Assembly (NCBI RefSeq): GCF_003337485.1
Contig: NZ_QPJJ01000008.1
Span: 122,758-186,757, forward strand
DNA length: 64,000 nucleotides
Direction: 5' to 3'
DNA from: Saliterribacillus persicus
Lineage (GTDB): Bacteria; Bacillota; Bacilli; Bacillales; Amphibacillaceae
Shown here: in pieces, positions 42,687 to 52,736 of the stretch
Layout: each line of letters opens with the position of its first letter
Numbering within the stretch: position 1 is the first letter of the stretch
Position numbers and translations under genes: made by a program
The notes under the pieces: generated by a model
The model's input: the letters and a program-made list of their open reading frames with translations, nothing else
Told to the model about the DNA's origin: nothing
Database searches by the model: none

Positions 42687-43097
42687 ATGAAAAAATTAGC
42701 AATTGTACTTATGTTATTTAGCTTACTTCTTCTTGCATCCTGTAGCAACGATAGTGACACAGAAGATAGTAATCATGAAGATATGGAAATGGACGCACAA
42801 CCTATTGAAGCTACATTAGACCTTCCAGAAAAAGCTGAAGTAATGGAAACAATTGAAGCGAAAGTAACCGTCTTACATAACGGCGAAGCTGTAGAAGATG
42901 CAGATGAAGTTGAATTTGAATATTGGTTAGAAGGTAAAAAAGGTGATAGCGAGATGATCATGGCAGAACACATCGGGGAAGGTGTTTATAAAGTAGAAGT
43001 AAGCTTTGATGCAACCGGCACTTACATCCTGCAATCCCACGTAACAGCATTAGCGCAACATACCATGCCAAAACAAGAAATAGAAGTAACTGATTAA
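42687..43097 (+). CDS. FixH/YtkA-like lipoprotein
   Basis: The 136-residue protein has a signal peptide with the lipobox LASC. A short acidic, His- and Met-containing linker (HEDMEMDAQ) follows, then one immunoglobulin-like domain of the YtkA/FixH type (EVEFEYWLEGKKGD, GVYKVEVSFDATGTY). The final QSHVTALAQHTMPKQ has His and Met spaced as in metal-binding proteins of this type, but binding is only a possibility. AGAAAGGA lies before the ATG at 42687. It is transcribed alone and ends at a shared hairpin. Confidence 0.78.
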   Translation: MKKLAIVLMLFSLLLLASCSNDSDTEDSNHEDMEMDAQPIEATLDLPEKAEVMETIEAKVTVLHNGEAVEDADEVEFEYWLEGKKGDSEMIMAEHIGEGVYKVEVSFDATGTYILQSHVTALAQHTMPKQEIEVTD

Positions 43098-43174
43098 ATA
43101 AAATGCAGCATGATTGAGCTTATACTAGGATGTTTAGTTAATACCCAAGATTCAATTTTATATTTGTAATAACA

Positions 43175-43217
43175 AAAAAGCAGAGGAAGATAATTTATCT
43201 ATCAACCTCTGCTTTTT
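43175..43217. terminator. Bidirectional terminator between the lipoprotein gene and prfC
   Basis: A 12-base perfect stem AAAAAGCAGAGG / CCTCTGCTTTTT encloses a 19-base loop. A and T tracts on both sides serve the convergent genes. Confidence 0.8.
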
Positions 43218-43223
43218 CCTTTA

Positions 43224-44813
43224 TTAATAGTTTGTTTGATCGTATTGATTTACTTCATATAAGTCAATGAGTTCTACATCTGGGTATTTATCAATAAACC
43301 ATCTTAATGCAAAATCATTTTTAAATAGTACTAAAAATTCATCTTCACGGTCTTTTACCAACATATTGCGTTCATCGAAGACACGAGGATCTACTTGATC
43401 TTTTTTTAACCAGCGTGGAATTCTTTCCCCAATTGACTCAAGCATTACTTCCACATTATATTCATTTTTCATTCGATATTGAAAAACTTCATACTGTAGT
43501 TGACCAACCGCTCCAATAATCATAGAGTCAGTAGGATATCCTCGGAACAATTGAATCGCGCCTTCTTGAACCAATTGCTCAATTCCTTTTCTAAATTGCT
43601 TCGCTTTCATCACATTTTTCGCCGTTACTCGTTGGAACATCTCTGGCGGGAATTGTGGTAATTCATCATATTCAAATAGCTGTTTTCCTTCTACTAATGT
43701 ATCACCTATTCGGTAAGATCCCGGATCGTAAATCCCAATTATATCTCCGGCAAATGCTTCTTCCACTGTGTCCCGTGAAGATGCTACGAATTGCTGCGTT
43801 TGTGAAAGCTTTATTGTTTTTCCAGTTCTCGCTAACTGAACATTCATACCCCGCTCAAACTTTCCCGAGCAAACTCGTAAGAAAGCAATGCGGTCTCGGT
43901 GCTGAGGATTCATATTTGCTTGGATTTTGAAAATAAATCCTGAAAAATCCGGATTATCTGGTTGAACCACCTCTTCAGTCGTTCTTCTTGGAACTGGAGT
44001 TGGTGCCATCTCCACAAACGTATCAAAAAATGTTTGCACCCCAAAAGGAGCTAACGCACTACCAAAGAAAACTGGTGTTTGTTCACCTTCTAAAACACGA
44101 TCGATTGAAAATTGGTCTCCCGCTTCATTCAATAGCTCAATTTCGCCCATGCTTTCTTGATAGGTAGGATTTTCTGTCAAGGAAGTATAGTCTCCATTAT
44201 CTAATTCATCAAACGGAATATAAGACTCATCTTCATTGCCATTATATTTTACAAATTGCTTGTGATAACGGTCATAAATTCCCAAAAATCTTTTTCCCAT
44301 ACCCACAGGATAATTCATTGGATATGTTTCAATCTCAAGAACCTCTTCAATTTGGTCTAACAAATCAAGTGGCTCACGACCTTCACGGTCTAGCTTATTA
44401 ATAAAGGTAAAAATAGGAATGCCACGCATTTTACAAACTTTAAATAATTTAATGGTTTGCGCCTCAATCCCTTTTGTTGCATCAATAATCATGACAACAC
44501 TGTCTACTGCAGTAAGTGTACGATAAGTATCTTCACTGAAATCCTCGTGACCCGGTGTATCTAAAATATTTACTTTGTGACCCATATATTCAAAATTCAT
44601 TACACTAGACGTAACAGAAATACCACGCTGTTTTTCAATTTCCATCCAATCTGATGTAGCAAATTTTCCTGATTTTTTACCTTTTACGGTACCTGCTGAA
44701 CGAATTAAGTTTCCAAATAATAATAGTTTCTCCGTCATGGTTGTTTTACCTGCATCAGGGTGAGAAATAATCGCAAAGGTTTTTCTTTTCTTTACTTCAT
44801 CTTGTATACCCAT
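43224..44813 (-). CDS. prfC: Peptide chain release factor 3
   Basis: RF3 is the GTPase that recycles RF1 and RF2. The 529-residue protein has G1 [13 protein letters not shown], the switch [21 protein letters not shown]3 [14 protein letters not shown] and G4 NKLDREG. The insertion and C-terminal domain typical of RF3 ([19 protein letters not shown]) distinguish it from EF-G. B. subtilis lacks prfC, so its presence helps place this genome. Its partner prfB is at 57.2 kb. Confidence 0.96.
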   Translation of the reverse strand: MGIQDEVKKRKTFAIISHPDAGKTTMTEKLLLFGNLIRSAGTVKGKKSGKFATSDWMEIEKQRGISVTSSVMNFEYMGHKVNILDTPGHEDFSEDTYRTLTAVDSVVMIIDATKGIEAQTIKLFKVCKMRGIPIFTFINKLDREGREPLDLLDQIEEVLEIETYPMNYPVGMGKRFLGIYDRYHKQFVKYNGNEDESYIPFDELDNGDYTSLTENPTYQESMGEIELLNEAGDQFSIDRVLEGEQTPVFFGSALAPFGVQTFFDTFVEMAPTPVPRRTTEEVVQPDNPDFSGFIFKIQANMNPQHRDRIAFLRVCSGKFERGMNVQLARTGKTIKLSQTQQFVASSRDTVEEAFAGDIIGIYDPGSYRIGDTLVEGKQLFEYDELPQFPPEMFQRVTAKNVMKAKQFRKGIEQLVQEGAIQLFRGYPTDSMIIGAVGQLQYEVFQYRMKNEYNVEVMLESIGERIPRWLKKDQVDPRVFDERNMLVKDREDEFLVLFKNDFALRWFIDKYPDVELIDLYEVNQYDQTNY

Positions 44814-44984
44814 TAATAATCCCTACTTTCTTTATGTTTAGTGCTTTTACTTTTTGGGATTTTTCACATTGGATTGCCCTCTTTTCAAAACTATACTATA
44901 ACCAAATTAAGATAGCAGTTTACGAATGAAATGTCAATCTGATGCGGATAATGACTCAAGAGATGAAAATAAGTAAAATCCTGT

Positions 44985-44990
44985 TATAAT
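44985..44990 (+). promoter_or_regulatory. Extended -10 promoter of the SNF2 gene
   Basis: TGTTATAAT is a consensus -10 (TATAAT) with the TGn extension. The -35 is poor. Transcription should begin near 44997-45001, which makes the ATG at 45001 an unlikely start and favours the GTG at 45025. Confidence 0.6.
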
Positions 44991-45024
44991 AAAAGGATAT
45001 ATGTTTGGCAAGGAAGGGATAATC

Positions 45025-48000
45025 GTGCAATCAATAAACATGGATAAACAAGAAATAAGACAATTAACAGGTGACCGGTTTTATAAAAGAGGTCGCGATT
45101 ACTATACAAAAGGAAAAGTTTATGGTCTTTCCTATAATCCTGCAACAAATGCTTGGCGCGGACTTGTTAAAGGAGCTAAGGTCTATACTATTCGTATTTA
45201 CCTATTCGATGACAAAGAACTTGAAACCTCTTGTACGTGTCCAGCATATGCCACACATTTCACATGTAAGCATATTGCAGCAGTCCTACTAGCACTTACA
45301 GAAGAAGAAAATTCTGGGAGAAAAAAATTTGCAGTGGATCACCGAGCTTCACCGACTACTCCAACAGAAAGTGACTTGTATACAAAACAGCTGTTATATA
45401 CATTTAGAGAGTTGAATACAGAACTCGAGCAAACGCCAGAAAAACTTGAAACAGAAGTAATACTAGCGATAGAAGATGCTAATCAAAAAGCAAAACACGC
45501 ATTAACGATTGAAGTTAAAATTGGTGATAAACGTCCTTACGTGATTAAAGATATTCGTTCGTTTTTAGTAGCATTTCAAACAGGTGATAGCTACAAAATC
45601 AATCAATCATTCACCTATACTTCCCGCGAATATTATTTTCAGCAGGAAGATTTAATTTTAATGGAATTATTAAGTGATTGTTATGACCAAGAGAAAATGT
45701 ATGGTAATACCTATCTGCATAAAATGGAGCATCCACGGTCCCTATATGTTCCGCCAAATTTAAGTGAGAAACTTTTAAAAACCGTGGAGAATCGATCCCT
45801 TTCTTTTAAAGCAAAGGATGGTTCGGTCTATCCAGCTATTGAGCTTGAGGAACAAATGCCTGAGCTCGACTTTACTGTGGATTACTTAAAACAAGATGTT
45901 TATACATTAGAAATGACTGACCTTTCTAAGTATACCTTTTTGGAAAACTATCGTTATTTAGTAAAAGATAACGTATTTTACTCCATTACCTTTCAAGAAA
46001 AACAATTTCTTGAAAAGTTATTCAGAGTACATGTTTTTCAGCAAAATGAGAAGCATCGTATTGCTCCGAAAGAGATGAGTACTTTTGTAAAAAATGTTTT
46101 ACCATCGTTTGAAAAGGTTGGCAATGTCACTTTAACCGACTCAATGCAAACACAGTTAAATACAGAGCCGCTACGGATCAAATTATATATTGATGAAGAA
46201 GATGACGCAGTTAAATCCACGGTCACTTTTTCCTATGGCGATACAGTCATTTCTCCATTTTCTAGAGACGACTCTGGAGATAAGATAACAAAACGAGATA
46301 GATTTCTAGAGCAGGAATTTATATATAAGCTCTTAGGTTATGGCTTTATAGAAATGAAAAATGGCTATTTCTTATTTAATCCAGAATCCATTTATGATTT
46401 TTTTCATAAAGGAATTGATCAGCTAAGAAATTTAGCTCAGGTTTATATAAGTGATCAGGTGAAACGAATGATTGGTTCTCAGCAAGCTGTAAAATTAGAA
46501 TCACGTGTGCAATTTGATCAATCTCGCGGGATGCTTGATATTCAATTTGACATGGGTGGTATCTCTGATGAGGATGTATCACGCGTGCTTACAGCCTTAA
46601 TTGAAAAAAAGAAATATTATCGCATCCCCAATGGAGAACTAATTGCGTTAGATGATGACAGCTTTGAGTCTTTCTTCCAACTAGCTGAGCAAGTAAATCT
46701 ATCTAAAAAAGACATATCAGATGGGCAAATTACTTTGAATGCAGCACAAAGCTTTCAAGTAGAAGAGGCTCTTAATCCTAAACATACAAAGTACAACGAT
46801 GCTTTTCAGACGCTGTTTCATGAGCTGAAGCATCCAGAGCTATTAGACTTTTCACTACCGAATGGGTTAAATGCAGAGATGCGCGACTATCAAATAGTTG
46901 GGTTTCAGTGGATGAAATCCCTATCCCATTATCATTTAGGTGGGATATTAGCAGATGATATGGGACTTGGTAAAACCCTGCAAACAATAAGCTTTTTACT
47001 TTCTGAAATACAAGCAAAAGATGAAAGCTATCAGGCATTGGTTGTAGCTCCTGCATCGCTTCTATATAACTGGCAAAAAGAAATAGAAAAGTTTGCACCA
47101 AGCATTACTTCAACCGTAATTATTGGTTCTAAAAAACAGCGCAGAGAGCGTATGGTAAGTGCTAAGGAAAGCAATATTTTAATCACATCCTATCCAACAC
47201 TCAGAAAAGATCTAGATTTATATGAAGAAAATAATTTTGATTGTCTTATTTTAGATGAAGCACAAGCAATTAAAAATCATCTGACACTTACCGCAAAAGC
47301 TGTTAGATCTCTTCAAGCACGACAACGGTTCGCATTGAGTGGAACACCAATTGAAAATGCTTTAGATGAACTATGGTCAATTTTTTATACGGTATCTCCC
47401 GGATTATTTGGAAGCAAAAAAACCTTTGCAGCACTTGACCCAACCTATATTGCAAAAATAACACGACCATTTATCCTCAGGCGAATTAAAAAGGATGTAT
47501 TACATGAGTTACCTGACAAGATTGAAACAGTGATGTACTCAGAACTCACAAAGGATCAAAAAGAGGTATATGTCGCCTATTTAAATCGAATGCGGGAGCA
47601 ATTAGACTCAACGGTTGCAAATAAAGGATTTGGTAGAGGTAAATTAGAGATTCTAGCTGGAATAACGAGGTTACGTCAGGTTTGTTGTCATCCGTCTCTT
47701 TTCTTAGAAAATTATCAAGGGGAGTGTGGAAAACTAGATCAGTTAATGGAATTAGCTGATGAATTAGTTCAAAATAAAAAACGGACACTTATTTTTTCTC
47801 AGTTCTCAAGTATGCTTACCTTGATACGAAAATCTTTGGAAGCTGCTGGGCACCCAACATTTTATTTGGATGGGTCTACCCCTTCAGAGAAACGTATGGA
47901 AATGGTAGATGCCTTTAATAGCGGAGAAAAGGGATTCTTTCTCATATCTTTAAAAGCAGGAGGAACAGGACTTAATTTAACAGGAGCTGATACCGTTCTT

Positions 48001-48243
48001 TTATATGACTTATGGTGGAATCCAGCAGTAGAAGAGCAAGCTGCAGGACGTGCACATCGTATCGGTCAGAAAAAGGTGGTACAAGTCATTCGTCTCATTA
48101 CAGAAGGGACGATTGAGGAAAAGATTTATCAGCTGCAGCACCAAAAGCGTGAATTAGTTGATAAAATTATTCAACCAGGAGAAACACTTCTTTCTAAATT
48201 GTCTGAAGACGAAATTAGAGAGCTTTTACAAATACCTTCGTAA
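45025..48243 (+). CDS. SNF2-family helicase with N-terminal SWIM zinc finger
   Basis: The protein has about 1072 residues. An N-terminal SWIM zinc finger (CTCPAYATHFTCKH; Cys70, Cys72, Cys81, His83) is followed by a long, poorly conserved middle part. The SNF2 motor starts near residue 640: DDMGLGKTLQTISF (Walker A), DEAQAIKN (motif II), SGTPIEN and the helicase C half with DLWWNPAVEEQAAGRAHRIG. Such proteins translocate on duplex DNA and remodel protein-DNA complexes; the role in Bacilli is not settled. The GTG start has GGAAGGG before it. It is a lone gene. Confidence 0.9.
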   Translation: MQSINMDKQEIRQLTGDRFYKRGRDYYTKGKVYGLSYNPATNAWRGLVKGAKVYTIRIYLFDDKELETSCTCPAYATHFTCKHIAAVLLALTEEENSGRKKFAVDHRASPTTPTESDLYTKQLLYTFRELNTELEQTPEKLETEVILAIEDANQKAKHALTIEVKIGDKRPYVIKDIRSFLVAFQTGDSYKINQSFTYTSREYYFQQEDLILMELLSDCYDQEKMYGNTYLHKMEHPRSLYVPPNLSEKLLKTVENRSLSFKAKDGSVYPAIELEEQMPELDFTVDYLKQDVYTLEMTDLSKYTFLENYRYLVKDNVFYSITFQEKQFLEKLFRVHVFQQNEKHRIAPKEMSTFVKNVLPSFEKVGNVTLTDSMQTQLNTEPLRIKLYIDEEDDAVKSTVTFSYGDTVISPFSRDDSGDKITKRDRFLEQEFIYKLLGYGFIEMKNGYFLFNPESIYDFFHKGIDQLRNLAQVYISDQVKRMIGSQQAVKLESRVQFDQSRGMLDIQFDMGGISDEDVSRVLTALIEKKKYYRIPNGELIALDDDSFESFFQLAEQVNLSKKDISDGQITLNAAQSFQVEEALNPKHTKYNDAFQTLFHELKHPELLDFSLPNGLNAEMRDYQIVGFQWMKSLSHYHLGGILADDMGLGKTLQTISFLLSEIQAKDESYQALVVAPASLLYNWQKEIEKFAPSITSTVIIGSKKQRRERMVSAKESNILITSYPTLRKDLDLYEENNFDCLILDEAQAIKNHLTLTAKAVRSLQARQRFALSGTPIENALDELWSIFYTVSPGLFGSKKTFAALDPTYIAKITRPFILRRIKKDVLHELPDKIETVMYSELTKDQKEVYVAYLNRMREQLDSTVANKGFGRGKLEILAGITRLRQVCCHPSLFLENYQGECGKLDQLMELADELVQNKKRTLIFSQFSSMLTLIRKSLEAAGHPTFYLDGSTPSEKRMEMVDAFNSGEKGFFLISLKAGGTGLNLTGADTVLLYDLWWNPAVEEQAAGRAHRIGQKKVVQVIRLITEGTIEEKIYQLQHQKRELVDKIIQPGETLLSKLSEDEIRELLQIPS

Positions 48244-48245
48244 GA

Positions 48246-48287
48246 AAATAGCCACATTCACTTAAATTTAAGTGAATGTGGCTATTT
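48246..48287. terminator. Perfect 21-base palindromic terminator
   Basis: Two perfect 21-base arms meet without spacer at 48266/48267 (AAATAGCCACATTCACTTAA, plus one A, and its complement). It can end the helicase gene and the convergent DUF gene. Confidence 0.8.
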
Positions 48288-48290
48288 GTT

Positions 48291-48908
48291 TTAAAAATTA
48301 TTTTCAATAAATTCGATTTCCTCTTCTACCGGTAACAAACCTGTTGCTTTCCCTACTGTTCCATTCTGAATTTTCCAGAAGTAATTATGATCTGCTTTCG
48401 CATGACTAAAATCATTGGCTTTCCAATATTCTAAAATTGTTAACAAATCACTCTTTCGATCAAAGTCGCTATTTTCGACGATACTTGCGACTTCTTCAAT
48501 TGTCTTCTCATGCATCGGGATATTCCCCCATTTTTTTTCGGCAATGATTTTCTGGTGTGTCATTTTATGCATGACAGTGATCACTTGATATTCGGTTGAT
48601 CCTTTATCAAGACCAGTCGTTAACTCACTTTCACTAATATTAGCTAAAGCTTTCTCTAATTCCGTTACTTCTTCAGATGATGCTGTATCTTCTTTCACTT
48701 CCGCTTCCGTTTCTTCTTTATTATTTTCTTTTTCTTCGGTTTCTTTTTCTTCGTCACTTTCTTCAGCGTCTCCACGCTCTAGTGGCACATCATTCATCGA
48801 TGCATTATTACGATATTCAATTCCAACATTCCATAATTTAAACATACCAAAAATAACTAGTAACGTAGCAACAATTATAATAGCAGCAAGTACACCTTTA
48901 TTTTTCAA
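48291..48908 (-). CDS. Membrane-anchored protein of unknown function (DUF6241-like)
   Basis: The 205-residue protein starts with an uncleaved-type membrane helix (GVLAAIIIVATLLVIFGMF). A strongly acidic, Glu-rich linker follows (about residues 45-85). Then comes a globular domain with VITVMHKMTHQKIIAEKKWG and ADHNYFWKIQNGTVGKATGL, which I associate with the uncharacterised DUF6241 of Bacilli. The start is a TTG at 48908, six bases after GGAGGG; the track-like longer frame includes that site. The globular domain is expected outside the cell. Function is unknown. Confidence 0.75.
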   Translation of the reverse strand: MKNKGVLAAIIIVATLLVIFGMFKLWNVGIEYRNNASMNDVPLERGDAEESDEEKETEEKENNKEETEAEVKEDTASSEEVTELEKALANISESELTTGLDKGSTEYQVITVMHKMTHQKIIAEKKWGNIPMHEKTIEEVASIVENSDFDRKSDLLTILEYWKANDFSHAKADHNYFWKIQNGTVGKATGLLPVEEEIEFIENNF

Positions 48909-49070
48909 ATAAATCCCTCCACACAAAACCATTTAAAATTCCGCAAATTTACATTTATAAATAAATATTCCTATTTCAAATGATATAGCAGGTTAGCATT
49001 TTAGGCAATAGTTTCCTATTAAGGAGTCTAAAGAATTACAATGGATATTTTTTAACCTTTTATAAACAAC

Positions 49071-49100
49071 AAGAAGCGATTGAAATTTCAATCGCTTCTT
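49071..49100 (-). terminator. Terminator of the minJ-sasA unit
   Basis: A perfect 15-base palindrome (AAGAAGCGATTGAAA and complement) lies just after the alarmone synthetase stop on the minus strand. The T run after it is interrupted (CTTGTTGTTT). Confidence 0.7.
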
Positions 49101-49104
49101 GTTA

Positions 49105-49743
49105 TTATACTTCTACATTTATTCGTTTGATCTCATTTACTTCTTCGTTAATATATTGCATTTTAGCATCTAAGGCATGCACAGTGTTTGCTGCCTCTTT
49201 CAATTGATCTTTTAATTCTACGGGAATATCTCGTTCATATTTATAAAAAATTTTATGTTCCAAGCTAGCCCATGTATCCATAGCAATTGTTCTTATCTGT
49301 AATTCCACAAATACTTTTTCTTTTCGCTCCGCTAAAAAGACCGGAACCTTCACAATCAAATGAATACTTCTATATCCGTTAGGTTTAGGTTTTTTTATGT
49401 AGTCCTTTATATCAACTAACTCAATATCATCTTGACTACAAATTAAATCGACAATCCGATAAATGTCATTCACAAACGAACAGGTTACCCTAATACCCGC
49501 TATGTCTCTTAATTCTCTTTTCGCTTCCTCAATCGACAGGTTTAATCCTTTTCTTTCTAGCTTTTTTTTAATACTTTCTGGTTTTTTTATTCGTGATTTA
49601 ATATGCTCAATTGGATTATGGTTGTGAATGAATTGAAATTCTTCATTCAAAATATTTAATTTGGTATTCACTTCATCTAAAGCAAATTTATAGACAAGCA
49701 TTTCATTTCTCCACGCTTGTAATTGGGTTTTTTCGATTTCCAA
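49105..49743 (-). CDS. sasA: Small alarmone synthetase (SasA/YwaC, RelP type)
   Basis: The 212-residue protein makes (p)ppGpp from ATP and GTP or GDP, without a hydrolase domain. It has WRNEMLVYKFALD and NPIEHIKSRIKKPESIKKKL, IAGIRVTCSFVNDIY, PNGYRSIHLIVKV and the synthetase ELQIRTIAMDTWASLEHK. The sequence near VYKFALD and HNHNPIEHIKSR is close to B. subtilis YwaC, which answers cell-wall stress, rather than YjbM. It follows minJ by 31 bases, which may tie it to the division and wall genes. Confidence 0.87.
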   Translation of the reverse strand: MEIEKTQLQAWRNEMLVYKFALDEVNTKLNILNEEFQFIHNHNPIEHIKSRIKKPESIKKKLERKGLNLSIEEAKRELRDIAGIRVTCSFVNDIYRIVDLICSQDDIELVDIKDYIKKPKPNGYRSIHLIVKVPVFLAERKEKVFVELQIRTIAMDTWASLEHKIFYKYERDIPVELKDQLKEAANTVHALDAKMQYINEEVNEIKRINVEV

Positions 49744-49774
49744 CTAAATCACCTCACCCACTATACGAAATATT

Positions 49775-50998
49775 CTAAGATGAGGTTTCACTTTTTTCTT
49801 CATTAGTATTTTTTCGATGAACTTTTTTTGACTTTCGACTTTTATCGCCAACAAATAGTATTCCGAGCTTGTAATTTTCTCCTTCATACAGTGCTCTTTG
49901 TGCAAATCTAATCTCACCATTTAAATCAAGAATCTCTAATTTACAGTATGCACCGTTCTGTTGCACTGCATAATAAAATTCTTCACCTGATTGAATTTGC
50001 AGACCATTTACCTTAATTATTTTTTCACCAGGGATAATACCTAAGTCTCTTCCGGCACTATTTCTTAGAACTGCTAACACTCTCACACCTGATTGATCCG
50101 GCTGAAAAATAGGCTTATGAACTTTATCCTGCATTTTAAATTGGATCGATGTAAATTCTCTACCCAATATCACGATAATGACAGCAATCAGGGTCACAAT
50201 TGGAAGGAAATAACCCACAACACCTAACACAATCGTTAACAGACCTAATAATAATACTCTTCTTGCCAATATTTTCGCAGCTATAATTGGCAGCTGACTC
50301 TTTACAAGATGCTCAAAGCCAATAATGAAAGGAAAAACCATTAATCCAAAACTCTCCCCTTGAATATCTAATACTGGCCACCAGCTAGCGAAGGGTTCAA
50401 TATTTCCAGTTGGAATAAGACCGATAAATGGAATGAATGCGAGCTTTTTTAATCGATGCTGTCCTACCCATTTACCTCGCGAGCTTTTGACCTGCTCTGG
50501 TAATGTTTCATCTTCTCTCATACGAAACATGATAATAGATTCGGCTATTAACAGTAGACCTATTAAACCAACAACAGCTGCTAAATTAATCGATAACAGT
50601 CCCTCTACTACTGCATCATCTAAAAAAGGGAGTTCGACGTATGGTAGAAAAAATAAAATTAAAAACGTTAGTGACCAAGTGTAAGCAGCTGAAAGTAAGG
50701 AAAACCTGCCAAACAAAGTAAATAATATTGTAAAAAACGCAATGATAAGACTAAATGTATATGTAAAAGTAATACCTAATCCGATTGATAGCAAACTTAG
50801 TACCAAAAATGCTACGACAGAAATGGAGCCTGTATAAAAAATTTCATAGAATTTCGGATATATTTTAACACCTAATGTTGCTCGATTCCTTTTAATTCTA
50901 AAATAGGAAGATATTAAAAGTAAAAAGAAAATCCAATATACAAGTGGTTGAATAAAAATACTAACTAAAGCGCTTCCCAATTCCTGTAACCATTCCAT
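49775..50998 (-). CDS. minJ: Cell-division topology factor MinJ
   Basis: The 407-residue protein has six to eight membrane helices in the first 290 residues and a C-terminal PDZ domain (VRVLAVLRNSAGRDLGIIPG, EKIIKVNGLQIQSGEEFYYA). In B. subtilis MinJ bridges DivIVA and MinD at poles and septa. Length, layout and the position next to ctpB match yvjD/minJ. A Ser- and Lys-rich tail follows the PDZ domain. Confidence 0.9.
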   Translation of the reverse strand: MEWLQELGSALVSIFIQPLVYWIFFLLLISSYFRIKRNRATLGVKIYPKFYEIFYTGSISVVAFLVLSLLSIGLGITFTYTFSLIIAFFTILFTLFGRFSLLSAAYTWSLTFLILFFLPYVELPFLDDAVVEGLLSINLAAVVGLIGLLLIAESIIMFRMREDETLPEQVKSSRGKWVGQHRLKKLAFIPFIGLIPTGNIEPFASWWPVLDIQGESFGLMVFPFIIGFEHLVKSQLPIIAAKILARRVLLLGLLTIVLGVVGYFLPIVTLIAVIIVILGREFTSIQFKMQDKVHKPIFQPDQSGVRVLAVLRNSAGRDLGIIPGEKIIKVNGLQIQSGEEFYYAVQQNGAYCKLEILDLNGEIRFAQRALYEGENYKLGILFVGDKSRKSKKVHRKNTNEEKSETSS

Positions 50999-51088
50999 CT
51001 ATTCTTGCCCCTTTCTCTCTTATGTTTCTCTATCTATTATCTTACATGAAATTCATTTATCTGTCTTTTTTATTTTTAAATAGGGATG

Positions 51089-51122
51089 AAAAAATTCGCA
51101 AGGAATAATTCCCTGCGAATTT
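51089..51122 (-). terminator. Terminator of ctpB
   Basis: The 14-base arms AAATTCGCAAGGAA / TTCCCTGCGAATTT pair with one G-T wobble and a three-base loop, followed by T6 on the minus strand. Confidence 0.8.
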
Positions 51123-51131
51123 GATTTACTT

Positions 51132-52616
51132 TTATTGAAATAAAACTTCCATTGCTTTTTCTAGCTGCACATCATCATCGCCACTTCTAATTTTTTCAAT
51201 AATTCGTGTCTGTAATACCTCAGCAGTTTCTTCATTAATTTCCCCAGTAGCTTCTATTTCTTCTGCTGTTTGGAATGCTTCTACCGCTTGTTGGGTTTCT
51301 TCACTAAAATACCCATCCTCACGGCCTGGTTCATAACCAAGTCCTTTTAACATGACCTGTACATTAGAAATTTTATCATCACTATCATTGAACGTAAATG
51401 GTTCCTCTAATTGAATTGGATTTGTATAGTAGTACTCTGGCTGTTTTTGTTCAACAGTAGGTTCTACACCCTCTTCGTGTATCCAGTTTCCTTCTGGTGA
51501 TAGCCATTTGAAGCGAGTAAGTTTAATCGTACTTCCGTCTCCCATGGAAACAGTTTGTTGTACGGTTCCTTTACCAAAGCTCGTTGTTCCAACGGTTGGA
51601 TAATCTTCTGCTTCATTTAAAGCAATCGCTAATATCTCAGAAGCAGATGCACTTCCCTCATCAATTAAGACACTAATTGGATAGCTCTTTGGTTCCTCAA
51701 TATTTGAGAAATATCGTGATTTTTCACCTTTAGGATCTTCAATTTGAATATACGGTGTATCTTTAGGAACAAAATTTTTCAATATCTCCTCTACAGATGG
51801 CAGTAAACCACCAGGATTTCCTCTTACATCAATTACTAAGCCATCTATACCGTCCTCTTCAAGCTTTGTGAGTTCCTCTTCAAATCTTTCTGATGTTTTT
51901 TCCGAGAAAGAAGTTAGCTCTATTATGCCAACCGTTTTTCCATCTTGTTCACGTGTTTCTGCATATACTGTTTCAAGCGGAATCGAATCTCTCGTAATCT
52001 CGATACTCAAGATATCGTCCACCCCTGGTCTTCTTACTTCAAGTGTAACAGTAGTTCCTTTCTCCCCTCGAATCTTAGCAACGGCATCGTAAAGCTCCAT
52101 GCCTTCAATACTTTCACCGTCCACTGATAAGATTTGATCATTAGGACGTAAGCCCGCTTCCTCTGCAGGCGAATCCTTAATAGGAGCAACAATTGTTACA
52201 TTTCCCTCAACCATCGATACTTCTGCACCAATTCCTTCAAAGGAAGATTCAATTTGTTCATTAAATTGTTCCATTGTTTCCTGGTCCATATACACACTGT
52301 ATGGGTCTCCTAGAGTCTCAAGCATTCCTTGGATAGCACCTTCAATTAAAGCACCGTCTTCCACTTCCTCTAAGTAGCTTGTCTTAATAATATCAAAAGC
52401 ACTCGCTACTTTTTCCATCTTTTCTAAATCTGATTGGGATACATCCTCTTGCTCAGTATCTGTTATTGTATTACTCTGATCTGAGCTTGCAACATTATTG
52501 GTTGACTCTGTTGGTTCGATTACATTGAATACAGTAAGCCCAATAAAAGTAATACCCGCACCTATTAAGAGCGTACCTACCATTAATAAAGCAATCAAAC
52601 TTTTTTTGATATGCAT
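51132..52616 (-). CDS. ctpB: Carboxyl-terminal processing protease CtpB (S41)
   Basis: The 494-residue protein has an N-terminal membrane anchor, a PDZ domain (VTIVAPIKDSPAEEAGLRPN) and an S41 peptidase core. Catalytic Ser lies in DEGSASASEILA and catalytic Lys in TSFGKGTVQQ. It ends with a peptidoglycan-binding PG_binding_1 repeat (VQVMLKGLGYEPGREDGYFS). In B. subtilis CtpB cleaves SpoIVFA during sporulation. It lies between minJ and the M23 peptidase, separated from the latter by a hairpin. Confidence 0.94.
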   Translation of the reverse strand: MHIKKSLIALLMVGTLLIGAGITFIGLTVFNVIEPTESTNNVASSDQSNTITDTEQEDVSQSDLEKMEKVASAFDIIKTSYLEEVEDGALIEGAIQGMLETLGDPYSVYMDQETMEQFNEQIESSFEGIGAEVSMVEGNVTIVAPIKDSPAEEAGLRPNDQILSVDGESIEGMELYDAVAKIRGEKGTTVTLEVRRPGVDDILSIEITRDSIPLETVYAETREQDGKTVGIIELTSFSEKTSERFEEELTKLEEDGIDGLVIDVRGNPGGLLPSVEEILKNFVPKDTPYIQIEDPKGEKSRYFSNIEEPKSYPISVLIDEGSASASEILAIALNEAEDYPTVGTTSFGKGTVQQTVSMGDGSTIKLTRFKWLSPEGNWIHEEGVEPTVEQKQPEYYYTNPIQLEEPFTFNDSDDKISNVQVMLKGLGYEPGREDGYFSEETQQAVEAFQTAEEIEATGEINEETAEVLQTRIIEKIRSGDDDVQLEKAMEVLFQ

Positions 52617-52670
52617 TTTTCCACCTCTAATATGTATATTTCTTTCTCTCTATTATGCAGGGTATGAAAA

Positions 52671-52695
52671 AGCATCACAAGTATTTTGTGATGCT
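52671..52695 (-). terminator. Terminator after the M23 peptidase gene
   Basis: AGCATCACAA / TTGTGATGCT with a short loop is followed by five T on the minus strand. Confidence 0.75.
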
Positions 52696-52736
52696 ACTTT
52701 CATTCTATGCAATTTAACAAAGATCATGTGCTTTGT

